Positions 1-6,848 are shown, counted from the first letter of the stretch. The stretch: DNA of 6,925 nucleotides from Syntrophobacterales bacterium (GCA_021159265.1 JAGGSD010000101.1:1-6925); one strand, 5' to 3'. Notes: generated by a model from the letters alone, not told the origin. Numbers and translations: made by a program.

Positions 1-20
1 ATTCCTGTTTCTTCATTTTC

Positions 21-64
21 CCCATTCAACATTCGATGTTGGACGTTCGATGTTCGATGTTCAT
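21..64. repeat. Short-period intergenic repeat (TTCGATG units)
   Basis: The heptamer TTCGATG occurs at 32-38, 46-52 and 53-59, the last two directly in tandem. The first copy sits inside a near-perfect palindrome, CAACAT (27-32), a TCG loop, and ATGTTG (36-41). The run has no coding character and lies in the spacer downstream of gspG. Simple iterated TTCGATGTT-type strings of this kind are familiar to me from intergenic DNA of deltaproteobacterial genomes, but that is recall and not a search. Its function is unknown. Confidence 0.6.
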
Positions 65-152
65 TTTCGACCCCTGACACCAACATCTGCGCAAAAAACG
101 TAGTTGTTGTGAATAAAAACTCTAAAGCGGATTTGCACTGACAATGTGCCCG

Positions 153-593
153 TCATTCAATTTCCCAGCTGTTGATATCTTTGTTTTTACCTTCTCCGCC
201 CTGTTCTCCATCTGCGCCATAAGAAATAATATCATAATCCCCACTCGTTCCGGGAGAAAGATATATATAATCATTGCCCCAGGGATCTTTGGGTACCTTT
301 CCCTTTTCCAGATAACCTCCTTCTCTCCATTTACGGGGAAGGATTCCCACTGTTGGAGCTTCAACCAGCGCCTGCAATCCCTGTTCGGTGGATGGGTAAC
401 CTCCGTTATCAAGTTTGTAAAGCTTCAGGGCCGTTTCCAGACTTTCAATCTGCATCCGGGCTTTTGCCTGCCTCGCCTCTTCAGGACGATTCATTATCCT
501 TGGAACAATCAGTCCCGCAAGAATACCCAGAATGACAATCACCACCATAAGCTCAATCAGGGTGAATCCCCGGTTATTAAAATTTCTTTTCAT
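153..593 (-). CDS. gspG: Type II secretion system major pseudopilin GspG
   Basis: This 146-residue protein is the major subunit of the type II secretion pseudopilus, which assembles in the inner membrane and extends into the periplasm to push folded exoproteins through the GspD outer-membrane channel. The N-terminus has a short basic leader (MKRNFNNRG) followed by FTLIEL. Prepilin peptidase should therefore cut after Gly9 and methylate Phe10, and the conserved mature Glu5 is residue 14. A hydrophobic helix runs to about residue 33. The C-terminal half has the GspG-type pattern DPWGNDYIYLSPG followed by DYDIISYGADG, the calcium-binding loop region of the family. Length matches typical GspG (140-150). 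An AGGAG lies 9 bases before the ATG. The gene starts 42 bases after gspF ends, which suggests co-transcription. Type IV pilins share the N-terminus but not this C-terminal pattern. Confidence 0.96.
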   Translation of the reverse strand: MKRNFNNRGFTLIELMVVIVILGILAGLIVPRIMNRPEEARQAKARMQIESLETALKLYKLDNGGYPSTEQGLQALVEAPTVGILPRKWREGGYLEKGKVPKDPWGNDYIYLSPGTSGDYDIISYGADGEQGGEGKNKDINSWEIE

Positions 594-635
594 ATTTATT
601 ATCTCCTGTTTAATTAAGAATTCAAAATTAATCTG

Positions 636-1865
636 CTACTTTATTAATTGATTCATTTCAAAAATCGGCAGCAATATTGAGATAACGATAAAGCCGACAA
701 ACAAACCCATTACAAGAATCATAACAGGTTCCAGCATGGATGTCATAGCCATTATGTTCGATTCCACTTCATTTTCATAGCTGTCTGCGACTTTGGAAAG
801 CATGGCCTCCAGCGTTCCACTCTGTTCGCCGACTGAAATCATCTGGATCGTCATCGGAGGGAAAAGGCTGCTTTTTGAGAGAGCTCCCGACAGGCTCTGT
901 CCCTCTTCAACCTCTTTGCCTGCTTCCTGAATCACATCTGCAATTAACCGGTTATTGACAACATTTCGTACTATAGAAAGGGCAGTCAGAAGCGGGACAC
1001 CGCTTTGCAATAGTGTGCCGAGGGTACGACTGAAGCGTGCCACGGCCATTTTGTGAAGCAAGGGACCAACAAGTGGCATTTTAAGTTTGATCCTGTCACG
1101 GATGTATTGCCCTCTCAGCGTTTTTGTAAAGGCATATCTGAGTCCTAAGAAAACGGTGATGATGAAAAGGACAATAATCAGCCAGAAGGATTTAAGAAAA
1201 TTACTCACAATTATGAGAAATATTGTAATGCCGGGCAGAGTCTGGTGCATTTCATTAAAGATACCGGTAATTTTCGGGACAATAAATGTTGTAAGGAAAA
1301 AAAGGACGGCGCTTCCGATGAGAAACATGAAAATTGGGTAAGCAAGAGCGGCGTTTATTTTTCCTCTCAGTATCTGCCGGCGTTCATTGAAATCTGCCAG
1401 TCTTTCAAGAACGATGTCAAGTGTCCCCGAGGCCTCACCGGCCCGCACCATGTTTACATAGAAAGATGGGAATATTTTTGGATAATAGGAAATACTCTGA
1501 GCCAGACTATTTCCTTCGTTTACTTCTTCCTTGATCTGGGCCAGTGTTTTTTTCAGTTGAGAATTTGCCGTCTGCGAAACCAGAGCAGTGAGTGAAGAAA
1601 TCAGGGGAAGTCCTCCGCTGAGGAGAGTCGCCAGCTGTCTCGTCATGGCAGAAGTTTCACGAAGGCTGACTCTTTTGAATAAAGTGGATACTGATTTTTT
1701 GGTCGAGACCTCTTCTTTTTCTTTAGCCGATGTTTCCCTGAGTTCAATGGGGAAAACATCCGTTTCCCTTAATTTCTGTCTGGCTGCAAGGATACTGTCG
1801 GCATTAATTATGCCTTTTAGCTTGTTTCCCTTAACGTTAAGGGCTCTGTATTCATAAACGGGCAT
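636..1865 (-). CDS. gspF: Type II secretion system inner-membrane platform protein GspF
   Basis: This polytopic inner-membrane protein of 409 residues, the usual GspF length, links the cytoplasmic ATPase GspE to pseudopilus growth. The N-terminus MPVYEYRALN is typical of the family. A cytoplasmic segment (about 1-70) is followed by two homologous T2SSF domains at about 71-194 and 274-395. The repeat is visible as MTRQLATLLSGGLPLISSL near 74 against FSRTLGTLLQSGVPLLTAL near 278, and as VRAGEASGTLD near 140 against ISVGEQSGTLE near 343. Hydrophobic segments lie at about 173-197, 214-244 and 378-400. PilC of type IV pili is the main alternative, but adjacency to gspG favours GspF. The gene appears to lead its transcript, without gspE immediately upstream. 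The ATG at 1865 is the only ATG in the open frame, yet it has no Shine-Dalgarno; the leader reads CGCCTCCTTTTTT. Confidence 0.95.
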   Translation of the reverse strand: MPVYEYRALNVKGNKLKGIINADSILAARQKLRETDVFPIELRETSAKEKEEVSTKKSVSTLFKRVSLRETSAMTRQLATLLSGGLPLISSLTALVSQTANSQLKKTLAQIKEEVNEGNSLAQSISYYPKIFPSFYVNMVRAGEASGTLDIVLERLADFNERRQILRGKINAALAYPIFMFLIGSAVLFFLTTFIVPKITGIFNEMHQTLPGITIFLIIVSNFLKSFWLIIVLFIITVFLGLRYAFTKTLRGQYIRDRIKLKMPLVGPLLHKMAVARFSRTLGTLLQSGVPLLTALSIVRNVVNNRLIADVIQEAGKEVEEGQSLSGALSKSSLFPPMTIQMISVGEQSGTLEAMLSKVADSYENEVESNIMAMTSMLEPVMILVMGLFVGFIVISILLPIFEMNQLIK

Positions 1866-1910
1866 AATCGCAAAAAAGGAGGCGTTCTTGTTGAGTAAAA
1901 GTTCTCTTGC

Positions 1911-1940
1911 TATATAGTAGAGTTAACAAATTTTTTCTAA
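1911..1940 (-). promoter_or_regulatory. Weak candidate promoter for gspFG
   Basis: On the minus strand a TATATA hexamer (1916-1911) lies 18 bases downstream of TTAGAA (1940-1935), which matches the -35 consensus at only three positions. A transcript starting just below 1911 would have a leader of about 40 bases before gspF. The AT-richness of the region makes such matches common, so this is only a candidate. Confidence 0.25.
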
Positions 1941-1993
1941 CATATTGAGGGGTCTATTTCAATATAAGATAATTCTTTATTATTTCTTTACAC

Positions 1994-2023
1994 TTGACTT
2001 GCAACCATCTATTTCCCTATACT
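1994..2023 (+). promoter_or_regulatory. Sigma-70-type promoter for the metH operon
   Basis: TTGACT (1994-1999) and TATACT (2018-2023) each match the consensus at five of six positions and are separated by 18 bases. Transcription should begin near 2030, leaving a leader of about 25 bases before the ATG at 2056. That leader is too short for a cobalamin or S-adenosylmethionine riboswitch, so any control would act through a protein operator or at promoter strength. No clear operator palindrome was seen. Confidence 0.65.
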
Positions 2024-2055
2024 TTTCACCATCTCAATAAGGTTCTTGTGGCAAA

Positions 2056-2712
2056 ATGAAATCTGTAATTTTTTTTAATTCGATAAACATATCGGCCCCC
2101 GGGAGGGAAATATTTAGACGCCTGGGATATCGAAAAGGCATAACCCGGATAGGGGAAGACCAGAAAGAGATAATTGAAGACTATATTGAATACGCTCTCT
2201 CCCTCATTCATTTGAGGGGAGCCGGCAGGAGGATTTCCATAAAGGAAAAAAGTTTCTCAAATATTGTGCTTTCAAATGGTATTACCTTTAAGAGCAAAGG
2301 GCTTTCAAAGATGATAGGAGATTGTAAAGAAATTATTCTTATGGGCGCAACAGCGGGGGATGATGTCATCGAATCGATCAGGGGAGATACGGAAGCAAAT
2401 CAGTTAACCCGCGGTGTCGTTCTCGACGCGGTAGCCAGCGAAATGGTCGATGCGTCTCTTGACTGGATTGTTGATTATTTTAATCGTGACCTTCGGAGAG
2501 AAAATAAGCGACTGACAAAAAGTCGCTTTTCCGCCGGTTATGGTGATTTTATTCTTGAAAATCAAAAGGTAATCTATGATACTCTCCAGCTTGAGCGTAT
2601 AGGAGTCCAAATAAATGAAAACTATATTCTCACACCGGAAAAATCCGTGACGGCTGTGGCAGGAATTCAGAGTAGATTTTCGGATACGGGAAGAGAGTTG
2701 GAAAGTGGATAA
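2056..2712 (+). CDS. Stand-alone methionine synthase reactivation (AdoMet-binding) protein
   Basis: This 218-residue protein corresponds to the C-terminal activation domain of cobalamin-dependent methionine synthase, encoded here separately. In the family this domain binds S-adenosylmethionine and supports reductive methylation of oxidised cob(II)alamin, returning MetH to its active methylcobalamin state. The diagnostic R-x-x-x-G-Y motif is R157-FSA-G161-Y162, equivalent to the RPAPGY site of E. coli MetH. Other family features are GATAGDDV near 97 and the C-terminal LTPEKSVTAVAGI near 192. It is shorter than the E. coli domain (about 330 residues) and close in size to the separate Thermotoga maritima protein TM0269. 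There is no signal peptide. The ATG has only a weak, distant AAGG (2039-2042) as ribosome binding site. The stop overlaps the metH start by 8 bases, consistent with translational coupling and joint function. Confidence 0.9.
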   Translation: MKSVIFFNSINISAPGREIFRRLGYRKGITRIGEDQKEIIEDYIEYALSLIHLRGAGRRISIKEKSFSNIVLSNGITFKSKGLSKMIGDCKEIILMGATAGDDVIESIRGDTEANQLTRGVVLDAVASEMVDASLDWIVDYFNRDLRRENKRLTKSRFSAGYGDFILENQKVIYDTLQLERIGVQINENYILTPEKSVTAVAGIQSRFSDTGRELESG

Positions 2713-5149
2713 AAAAATTAAAATAAACAATATTTTGAAAAGGAGACCCCTTGTCCTTGATGGCGCGACAGGAACGGAACTCCAGAAGCGGGGTATGCCG
2801 CCGGGAGCGTGTCCTGAGATCTGGTGTCTTGAAAATCCCCATGTCATACAGGGAATTCACTACGACTACAGAAAATCCGGCGCTGACGTGATCTACACAT
2901 GTACTTTTGGCGCAAACAGTATCAAATTAGGTCAATATGGTGTTTCCAAGGTGGGCGAAAGGAATAAAGAACTTGCCCTGTTAGCAAGGCATGCCGTTGG
3001 AAAGAATGTTTTGATAGCGGGTGATATCGGGCCTACGGGACAGTTTGTCAAACCTTTTGGTGATCTTGATTTTGAGGAAGCTGTAAACATTTTTAAGGAA
3101 CAGGCAAGAGGACTCATGGAAGGCGGTGTTGACCTCTTTGTTATAGAAACAATGATGGATATTCAGGAAGCCCGGGCAGCCTTGATTGCCGTAAGGGAAA
3201 TCACCGATAAATTTACAATTGTAACGATGACCTATGAAAAAGATGGTCATACACTGAATGGGACAGGCCCTGCAGCGGCTCTGGTCACCTTACAAAGTCT
3301 TGGCGCTGATGCTGTTGGGTGCAACTGTTCAACGGGACCGGCGGAAATGATACAATTAATTGCACAGATGAAACCGTATGCCGCGGTTCCCTTAGTAGCA
3401 AAACCAAATGCCGGCATGCCTGAGCTGGTCGGTGATAAAGCTGTTTTCAATATGCAGCCTCGTAAATTTGCTGGTTACGGGAAAGAATTTGTTTTCAGAG
3501 GCGTCAATATTTTAGGAGGCTGTTGCGGCACATCGCCGGATCATATCCGGGAGCTTGTAGAGGAAATCGTAAATGAAAAGCCCGTTGCACCTGTCCGGAA
3601 AGCTGTCGGCGCTGTAAGCTCTTCGAGCAAGACGGTTGTTTTTGAGAGAAACAACCCGCTCCTTATTATTGGAGAAAAAATTAATCCAACGGGGAAGAAG
3701 GCGCTTCAGGAAGAACTTCTTGCAGGGAAAATGGTTCTGGTGCGAAAGATGGCAAGAGAGCAGGAGAAAAAAGGCGCCGATCTTCTCGACGTCAACGTGG
3801 GCGTCCCGGGAAGTGATGAGAAAAAAATAATGGCGGAGGTAATCAACCTGCTTTCAGCCGCAAGCAGTCTCCCCTTAGTAATCGATTCTCCAAGTGTAAA
3901 AGTTGTAGAGGCGGCTCTCCGGTTATATCCCGGTCGTGCTTTGATCAATTCCATATCCGGAGAAGAAAAGAAAATCAAAAAGCTACTTCCCCTTGCGGCA
4001 AAGTACGGAGCGATGTTTATTCTTTTGCCTTTAAATGACAGGGGTGTCCCTGAAAAGGCGGAAGAAAGAAAAGAAATAATAAAAGAGGTGTTTAAAGAGG
4101 CTCAAAAACATGGTTTTACAAAAGATGATATCGTTATCGATGGTCTGGTTATGACCGTATCCTCTAATCCCCAAGCTGCCCTGGAAACGCTGAAGACAAT
4201 TGAATGGTGCTCTCACAGTTTTAAGTGCTGTACCGTTCTGGGGCTTACTAATGTTTCATTTGGACTGCCCGAAAGAAAATGGCTGAATGCCGCATTTCTT
4301 GCGATGGCGGCAGAAAGAGGACTGACAATGGCTATCGCAAATCCCGGAATAGAAGAGTTTATGAACATTAAGACAGCCAGTGATGTACTGATTAATAGAG
4401 ACAGAGATGCATCCCGCTACATCGCACGATTCACGAAGATCAATCAGGAGGGTGAAAAGAAAGCAATCAGGGAATCGGTTTCTTCTTCCGATGAGATCTT
4501 CCGTATTATTCTGGAAGGAAATAGAGATGAAATCGAGTTGATGCTGGCAAGAGCGTTGCGTGAAGGCATCCCCGCACAAAAACTTGTTGATGATATTATG
4601 ATCCCCGCTATTACCAGAGTAGGAGATTTATTTGATAAAAAAGAATATTTTCTGCCTCAGCTTATTGCCAGCGCCGAAACGATGAAAAAGGGCCTCGCTT
4701 ATCTTGATCCTTATCTCAGGAATAATAGATCGGCGCAGAAGCAAAAGGGCATCATTCTCATTTGCACTGTTCAAGGAGATATCCACGATATAGGGAAAAA
4801 CATTGTGGCTCTTATGTTAAACAACAATGGATTTGAAGTAATCAATCTGGGGAAGGATGTTTCAGCTGAGAAGATTGTCAAAGAAATAAAACGACACCGG
4901 CCTGCCATCGTTGCTCTTTCCGCTCTTATGACGACAACAATGGTGAACATGAAAAAGGTTATAGACACAGTAAGGAACGAAGGCCTGGAGTGCAACTTCA
5001 TGGCAGGTGGCGCAGTAGTAACTGAGTTCTATGCCGAATCAATTGGTGCACGCTATGCAAAGGATGGTGTAGACGCTGTTCGTGTTGCCAAAAAGATTGT
5101 GACTACTCAGGTTCACAGTTCAGTGGTTCAAGGTTCAACAGTTGAATGA
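2705..5149 (+). CDS. metH: Cobalamin-dependent methionine synthase lacking the activation domain
   Basis: This 814-residue cytoplasmic enzyme makes methionine by moving a methyl group from 5-methyltetrahydrofolate to cobalamin and then to homocysteine. The homocysteine domain (about 1-295) has LDGATGTELQKRG near 18 and the zinc ligands Cys208 (GCNCS), Cys273 and Cys274 (GGCCGTSPDH). The pterin-binding domain (about 315-570) shows GEKINPTG, DVNVG (362-366), IDSPS (393-397), INSISGE and LTNVSFGLP (514-522). The four-helix cobalamin cap spans about 590-675. The Rossmann cobalamin domain (about 680-799) has D692-I-H694-D-I-G697, with His694 as cobalt ligand, SAL (739-741) and AGG (767-769). The activation domain of full-length MetH (about 1,230 residues in E. 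coli) is missing and is supplied by the upstream overlapping gene. The start is GTG, 7 bases after AAGAGAG. The last ~15 residues, TTQVHSSVVQGSTVE, look encoded by an intergenic repeat instead of by family sequence. Confidence 0.96.
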   Translation: MDKKIKINNILKRRPLVLDGATGTELQKRGMPPGACPEIWCLENPHVIQGIHYDYRKSGADVIYTCTFGANSIKLGQYGVSKVGERNKELALLARHAVGKNVLIAGDIGPTGQFVKPFGDLDFEEAVNIFKEQARGLMEGGVDLFVIETMMDIQEARAALIAVREITDKFTIVTMTYEKDGHTLNGTGPAAALVTLQSLGADAVGCNCSTGPAEMIQLIAQMKPYAAVPLVAKPNAGMPELVGDKAVFNMQPRKFAGYGKEFVFRGVNILGGCCGTSPDHIRELVEEIVNEKPVAPVRKAVGAVSSSSKTVVFERNNPLLIIGEKINPTGKKALQEELLAGKMVLVRKMAREQEKKGADLLDVNVGVPGSDEKKIMAEVINLLSAASSLPLVIDSPSVKVVEAALRLYPGRALINSISGEEKKIKKLLPLAAKYGAMFILLPLNDRGVPEKAEERKEIIKEVFKEAQKHGFTKDDIVIDGLVMTVSSNPQAALETLKTIEWCSHSFKCCTVLGLTNVSFGLPERKWLNAAFLAMAAERGLTMAIANPGIEEFMNIKTASDVLINRDRDASRYIARFTKINQEGEKKAIRESVSSSDEIFRIILEGNRDEIELMLARALREGIPAQKLVDDIMIPAITRVGDLFDKKEYFLPQLIASAETMKKGLAYLDPYLRNNRSAQKQKGIILICTVQGDIHDIGKNIVALMLNNNGFEVINLGKDVSAEKIVKEIKRHRPAIVALSALMTTTMVNMKKVIDTVRNEGLECNFMAGGAVVTEFYAESIGARYAKDGVDAVRVAKKIVTTQVHSSVVQGSTVE
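5110..5137 (+). repeat. RGTTCA iterated units inside the metH 3' end
   Basis: The hexamer GGTTCA or AGTTCA occurs at 5110-5115, 5117-5122, 5125-5130 and 5132-5137, a period of 7 to 8 bases. The run continues degenerately into CAGTTGAA up to the TGA at 5147. It encodes residues 802-812 of MetH. A 7-8 base period out of step with codons is not expected of selected protein sequence, and supports an origin as intergenic repeat. Confidence 0.6.
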
Positions 5150-5182
5150 AGAGAAACGGGTAATATTTCAATAAACACGGGT

Positions 5183-5225
5183 AGGGGTGACTTTAGTCGC
5201 CCCTGTCGGGAGGTTAAAACCTCCC
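5183..5225. terminator. Twin hairpins downstream of metH, possible transcription end or REP-like element
   Basis: The first hairpin pairs AGGGGTGACT (5183-5192) with AGTCGCCCCT (5195-5204), ten pairs with one G-T wobble. The second pairs GGGAGGTT (5208-5215) with AACCTCCC (5218-5225), eight perfect pairs. Each has a 2-base gap, opening to a 4-base loop if the innermost pair breaks. Only three bases separate them. They lie between convergent metH and the aminotransferase gene, where they could stop or stabilise transcripts from either side. No U-run follows on the plus strand, so this is not a classic intrinsic terminator; a REP-like repeat is equally likely. Confidence 0.5.
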
Positions 5226-5437
5226 CTCCCCTCATTTATTGGAACTCTTTTAACCGTGAACGGTTCGACGGCTCGACTGAGCTCGCCGAAGACTGTGAAT
5301 CCCTGGCCCGGACCTGGCTTCCCGGTACCATTGCGTAGAAACTCCGGGCACAACATTCAGTGCGATTGTGCGGGGATGCGCATCAAGTCGCGCCAAAGCA
5401 GGCTTGAACCTGTCAACCTGAGTAGTTACAAAAGATT

Positions 5438-6742
5438 TTAATTTGAAGATTCGATATATTCCACGATCTTCTCGGCAATTTTCTCTATAGTCTCTTCAAA
5501 TTTCGTTTCATCCTTTTCAAGCAAAGTGATTCGGAATCCCGGAAGATGAGTAAAAAAAGATGTTAGAGGTACTACACAGATCCCTGTAGCTCCCAGAAGA
5601 TAGTAAACAAATCGCTTATCATGTTCAATTTTACTATCTACAATATCCTCCACAAATTCTCTTGCTTCAGGCACATCAATATGCAACTTCTGCCGGTGAT
5701 TAAGGACGGCTTCGTTGAAAGCAACTGCCATGTAAAAAGCGCCGTTCGTTCTACTAACCACAATGTAAGGGACTTCCTTAAAGATATTATATGCAATGTT
5801 GGAAAGTTTCTCATAGTGTCTGATTCTGCTGTTTAAGTATGTTTGATATTCGGGGTGAGTCATAATCCTCGGGATGGCAAGCTGCGGCAGCGTGGTAGAA
5901 CATACTTCAGCCATCTTCTGCGTCAATATCGCATTAATATATCGCGCAAAGCTCTCATCCTTGTCCGTATTGTAAGCTTCGATCCACCCGCATCTGGCTC
6001 CGGGCCATGGAAATTCCTTGGATATGCCCTTCATGCTCATGGCGGGCACATCTCCTATGATGTCAGAGAGGGAAAGCGTTTCCTGCCCATTGTAAATAAT
6101 GTTACGATATGTTTCGTCGAAGACGAGGAAAAGATCATATTCTTTTGCGATCCTGACAATTTCCTTTAGTGCCTTTTCCGAATAAACATGGCCTGTCGGA
6201 TTATCGGGGTTGATTACAAGGATGCCGACTATGGAATTATAACTTTTTACCTTTCTTTCAAGCTCAGCAATATCAGGATGCCAGTTGCGATATGGATTCA
6301 TACGATATGTATTCGGTGGAAAGGAAGCATGGTGAACTTCTGCAAGAAAATGAGTGGAGTAAGTCGGTTCCGGCATGATAACACGCGCATCCACACGCAT
6401 GGAACTGTAAGCACGCGCGATAGCATCACCAAGACCATTAAAGAAAATAATATCTTCTTTATCTATCTGGATTTTTCCTCTTTGATTTACAAGCTCCGCC
6501 AGGAATTCTCTCGTTTCTGTCATCCCCTTTGTAGGGGAATATGCGTAAGAAATGTCTTCCTTGATAATATCGCTTAAGACTTCTTTCATCCAATCGGGGA
6601 TATGCTCCCCCTTCTCAACCGGATCCCCTATATTTTTCCAGGTGATATTGATGCCGCACTGTTGTAACTTACTTGCCACACCGACGATATTTCTTATCTC
6701 ATAAGCCATTCCTGATGTGCTTTTTGCAATATCAAATCTCAT
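5438..6742 (-). CDS. PLP-dependent class I/II aminotransferase, substrate unassigned
   Basis: This 434-residue cytoplasmic enzyme belongs to the fold-type I aspartate aminotransferase superfamily, which moves amino groups between amino acids and 2-oxo acids through pyridoxal phosphate. Visible landmarks are YSPTKGMTETREFLA (68-82), the phosphate-contacting GLG (103-105), NPDNPTG (178-184, with Asn181 as the cofactor-contacting Asn), DETYR (209-213, with Asp209 and Tyr212 contacting the ring), the Schiff-base Lys242 in GISKEFPWPGARCGW, and Arg404 in PGFRITLLE, the usual carboxylate-binding arginine. All key residues are present, so it should be active. The lysine region, SKEFPWPGARCGW, differs from the common SKTY/SKxF-AGxRxGW form of AlaA and AspC types, so I do not assign a substrate. 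The ATG has AGAGG 5 bases upstream. It is convergent with metH and monocistronic within the window. Confidence 0.92.
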   Translation of the reverse strand: MRFDIAKSTSGMAYEIRNIVGVASKLQQCGINITWKNIGDPVEKGEHIPDWMKEVLSDIIKEDISYAYSPTKGMTETREFLAELVNQRGKIQIDKEDIIFFNGLGDAIARAYSSMRVDARVIMPEPTYSTHFLAEVHHASFPPNTYRMNPYRNWHPDIAELERKVKSYNSIVGILVINPDNPTGHVYSEKALKEIVRIAKEYDLFLVFDETYRNIIYNGQETLSLSDIIGDVPAMSMKGISKEFPWPGARCGWIEAYNTDKDESFARYINAILTQKMAEVCSTTLPQLAIPRIMTHPEYQTYLNSRIRHYEKLSNIAYNIFKEVPYIVVSRTNGAFYMAVAFNEAVLNHRQKLHIDVPEAREFVEDIVDSKIEHDKRFVYYLLGATGICVVPLTSFFTHLPGFRITLLEKDETKFEETIEKIAEKIVEYIESSN

Positions 6743-6788
6743 AAAAACCTCTTGTTTTAAAAAAATACTTTCTTATTTAGTGAAAAAT

Positions 6789-6818
6789 AATATAATAAAT
6801 TAAAGTAAAATTCTACAA
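6789..6818 (-). promoter_or_regulatory. Candidate promoter for the aminotransferase gene
   Basis: Reading the minus strand, TATATT (6794-6789) matches the -10 consensus at five of six positions and lies 18 bases below TTGTAG (6818-6813), which matches the -35 at three. The predicted leader is about 40 bases and contains the AGAGG ribosome binding site at 6752-6748. The whole stretch 6743-6850 is extremely AT-rich, which fits a promoter but also produces chance matches. Confidence 0.35.
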
Positions 6819-6848
6819 ATATTTTTAATTTTTCATCATTATTCAAAT

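Larger units (their letters stand above)
5097..5431. repeat. Segment bounded by a 17-base inverted repeat, overlapping the metH 3' end
   Basis: TTGTGACTACTCAGGTT at 5097-5113 recurs in inverted orientation as AACCTGAGTAGTTACAA at 5415-5431, matching at 16 of 17 positions. The enclosed 335 bases hold the last ~15 codons of metH, a run of RGTTCA units, two hairpins (5183-5225) and a more GC-rich stretch without coding character. That stretch includes a GGTTCGACGGCTCG / GAGCTCGCCGAA pair of half-palindromes near 5262-5290. No transposase is present and no target-site duplication is obvious. It could be a non-autonomous MITE-like unit or several independent repeats accumulated between convergent genes. 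It lies wholly between the end of conserved metH sequence and the aminotransferase stop at 5438. Confidence 0.5.

Noticed and set aside
21..64. CRISPR array suggested by regularly repeated TTCGATG
   Set aside because: The units are 7 bases long and two are directly tandem, with no spacer-length intervals and no cas genes.
144..617. Plus-strand open frame of 157 codons covering the gspG region
   Set aside because: It is antisense to gspG, whose prepilin motif and C-terminal pattern are unmistakable. The antisense product has no recognisable family features.
1888..1917. Nine-codon TTG-initiated frame after AAAGGAGG on the plus strand
   Set aside because: It is too short, starts at TTG and has no promoter. 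The purine run is more simply the complement of the gspF leader.
1866..2055. Possible riboswitch or small RNA in the divergent intergenic region
   Set aside because: The sequence is AT-rich with no conserved riboswitch core or strong stem, and the metH promoter lies too close to the gene.
2404..2847. Minus-strand open frame opposite the activator and metH junction
   Set aside because: It is antisense to two well-supported overlapping genes, and I recognise no domain or start signal in it.
5168..5441. Short open frames on both strands between metH and the aminotransferase gene
   Set aside because: They run through hairpins and repeats, overlap each other, and encode low-complexity proline- and glycine-rich strings without family features.
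5843..6577. Plus-strand open frames opposite the aminotransferase gene
   Set aside because: They are shadows of a complete aminotransferase that retains all catalytic residues.
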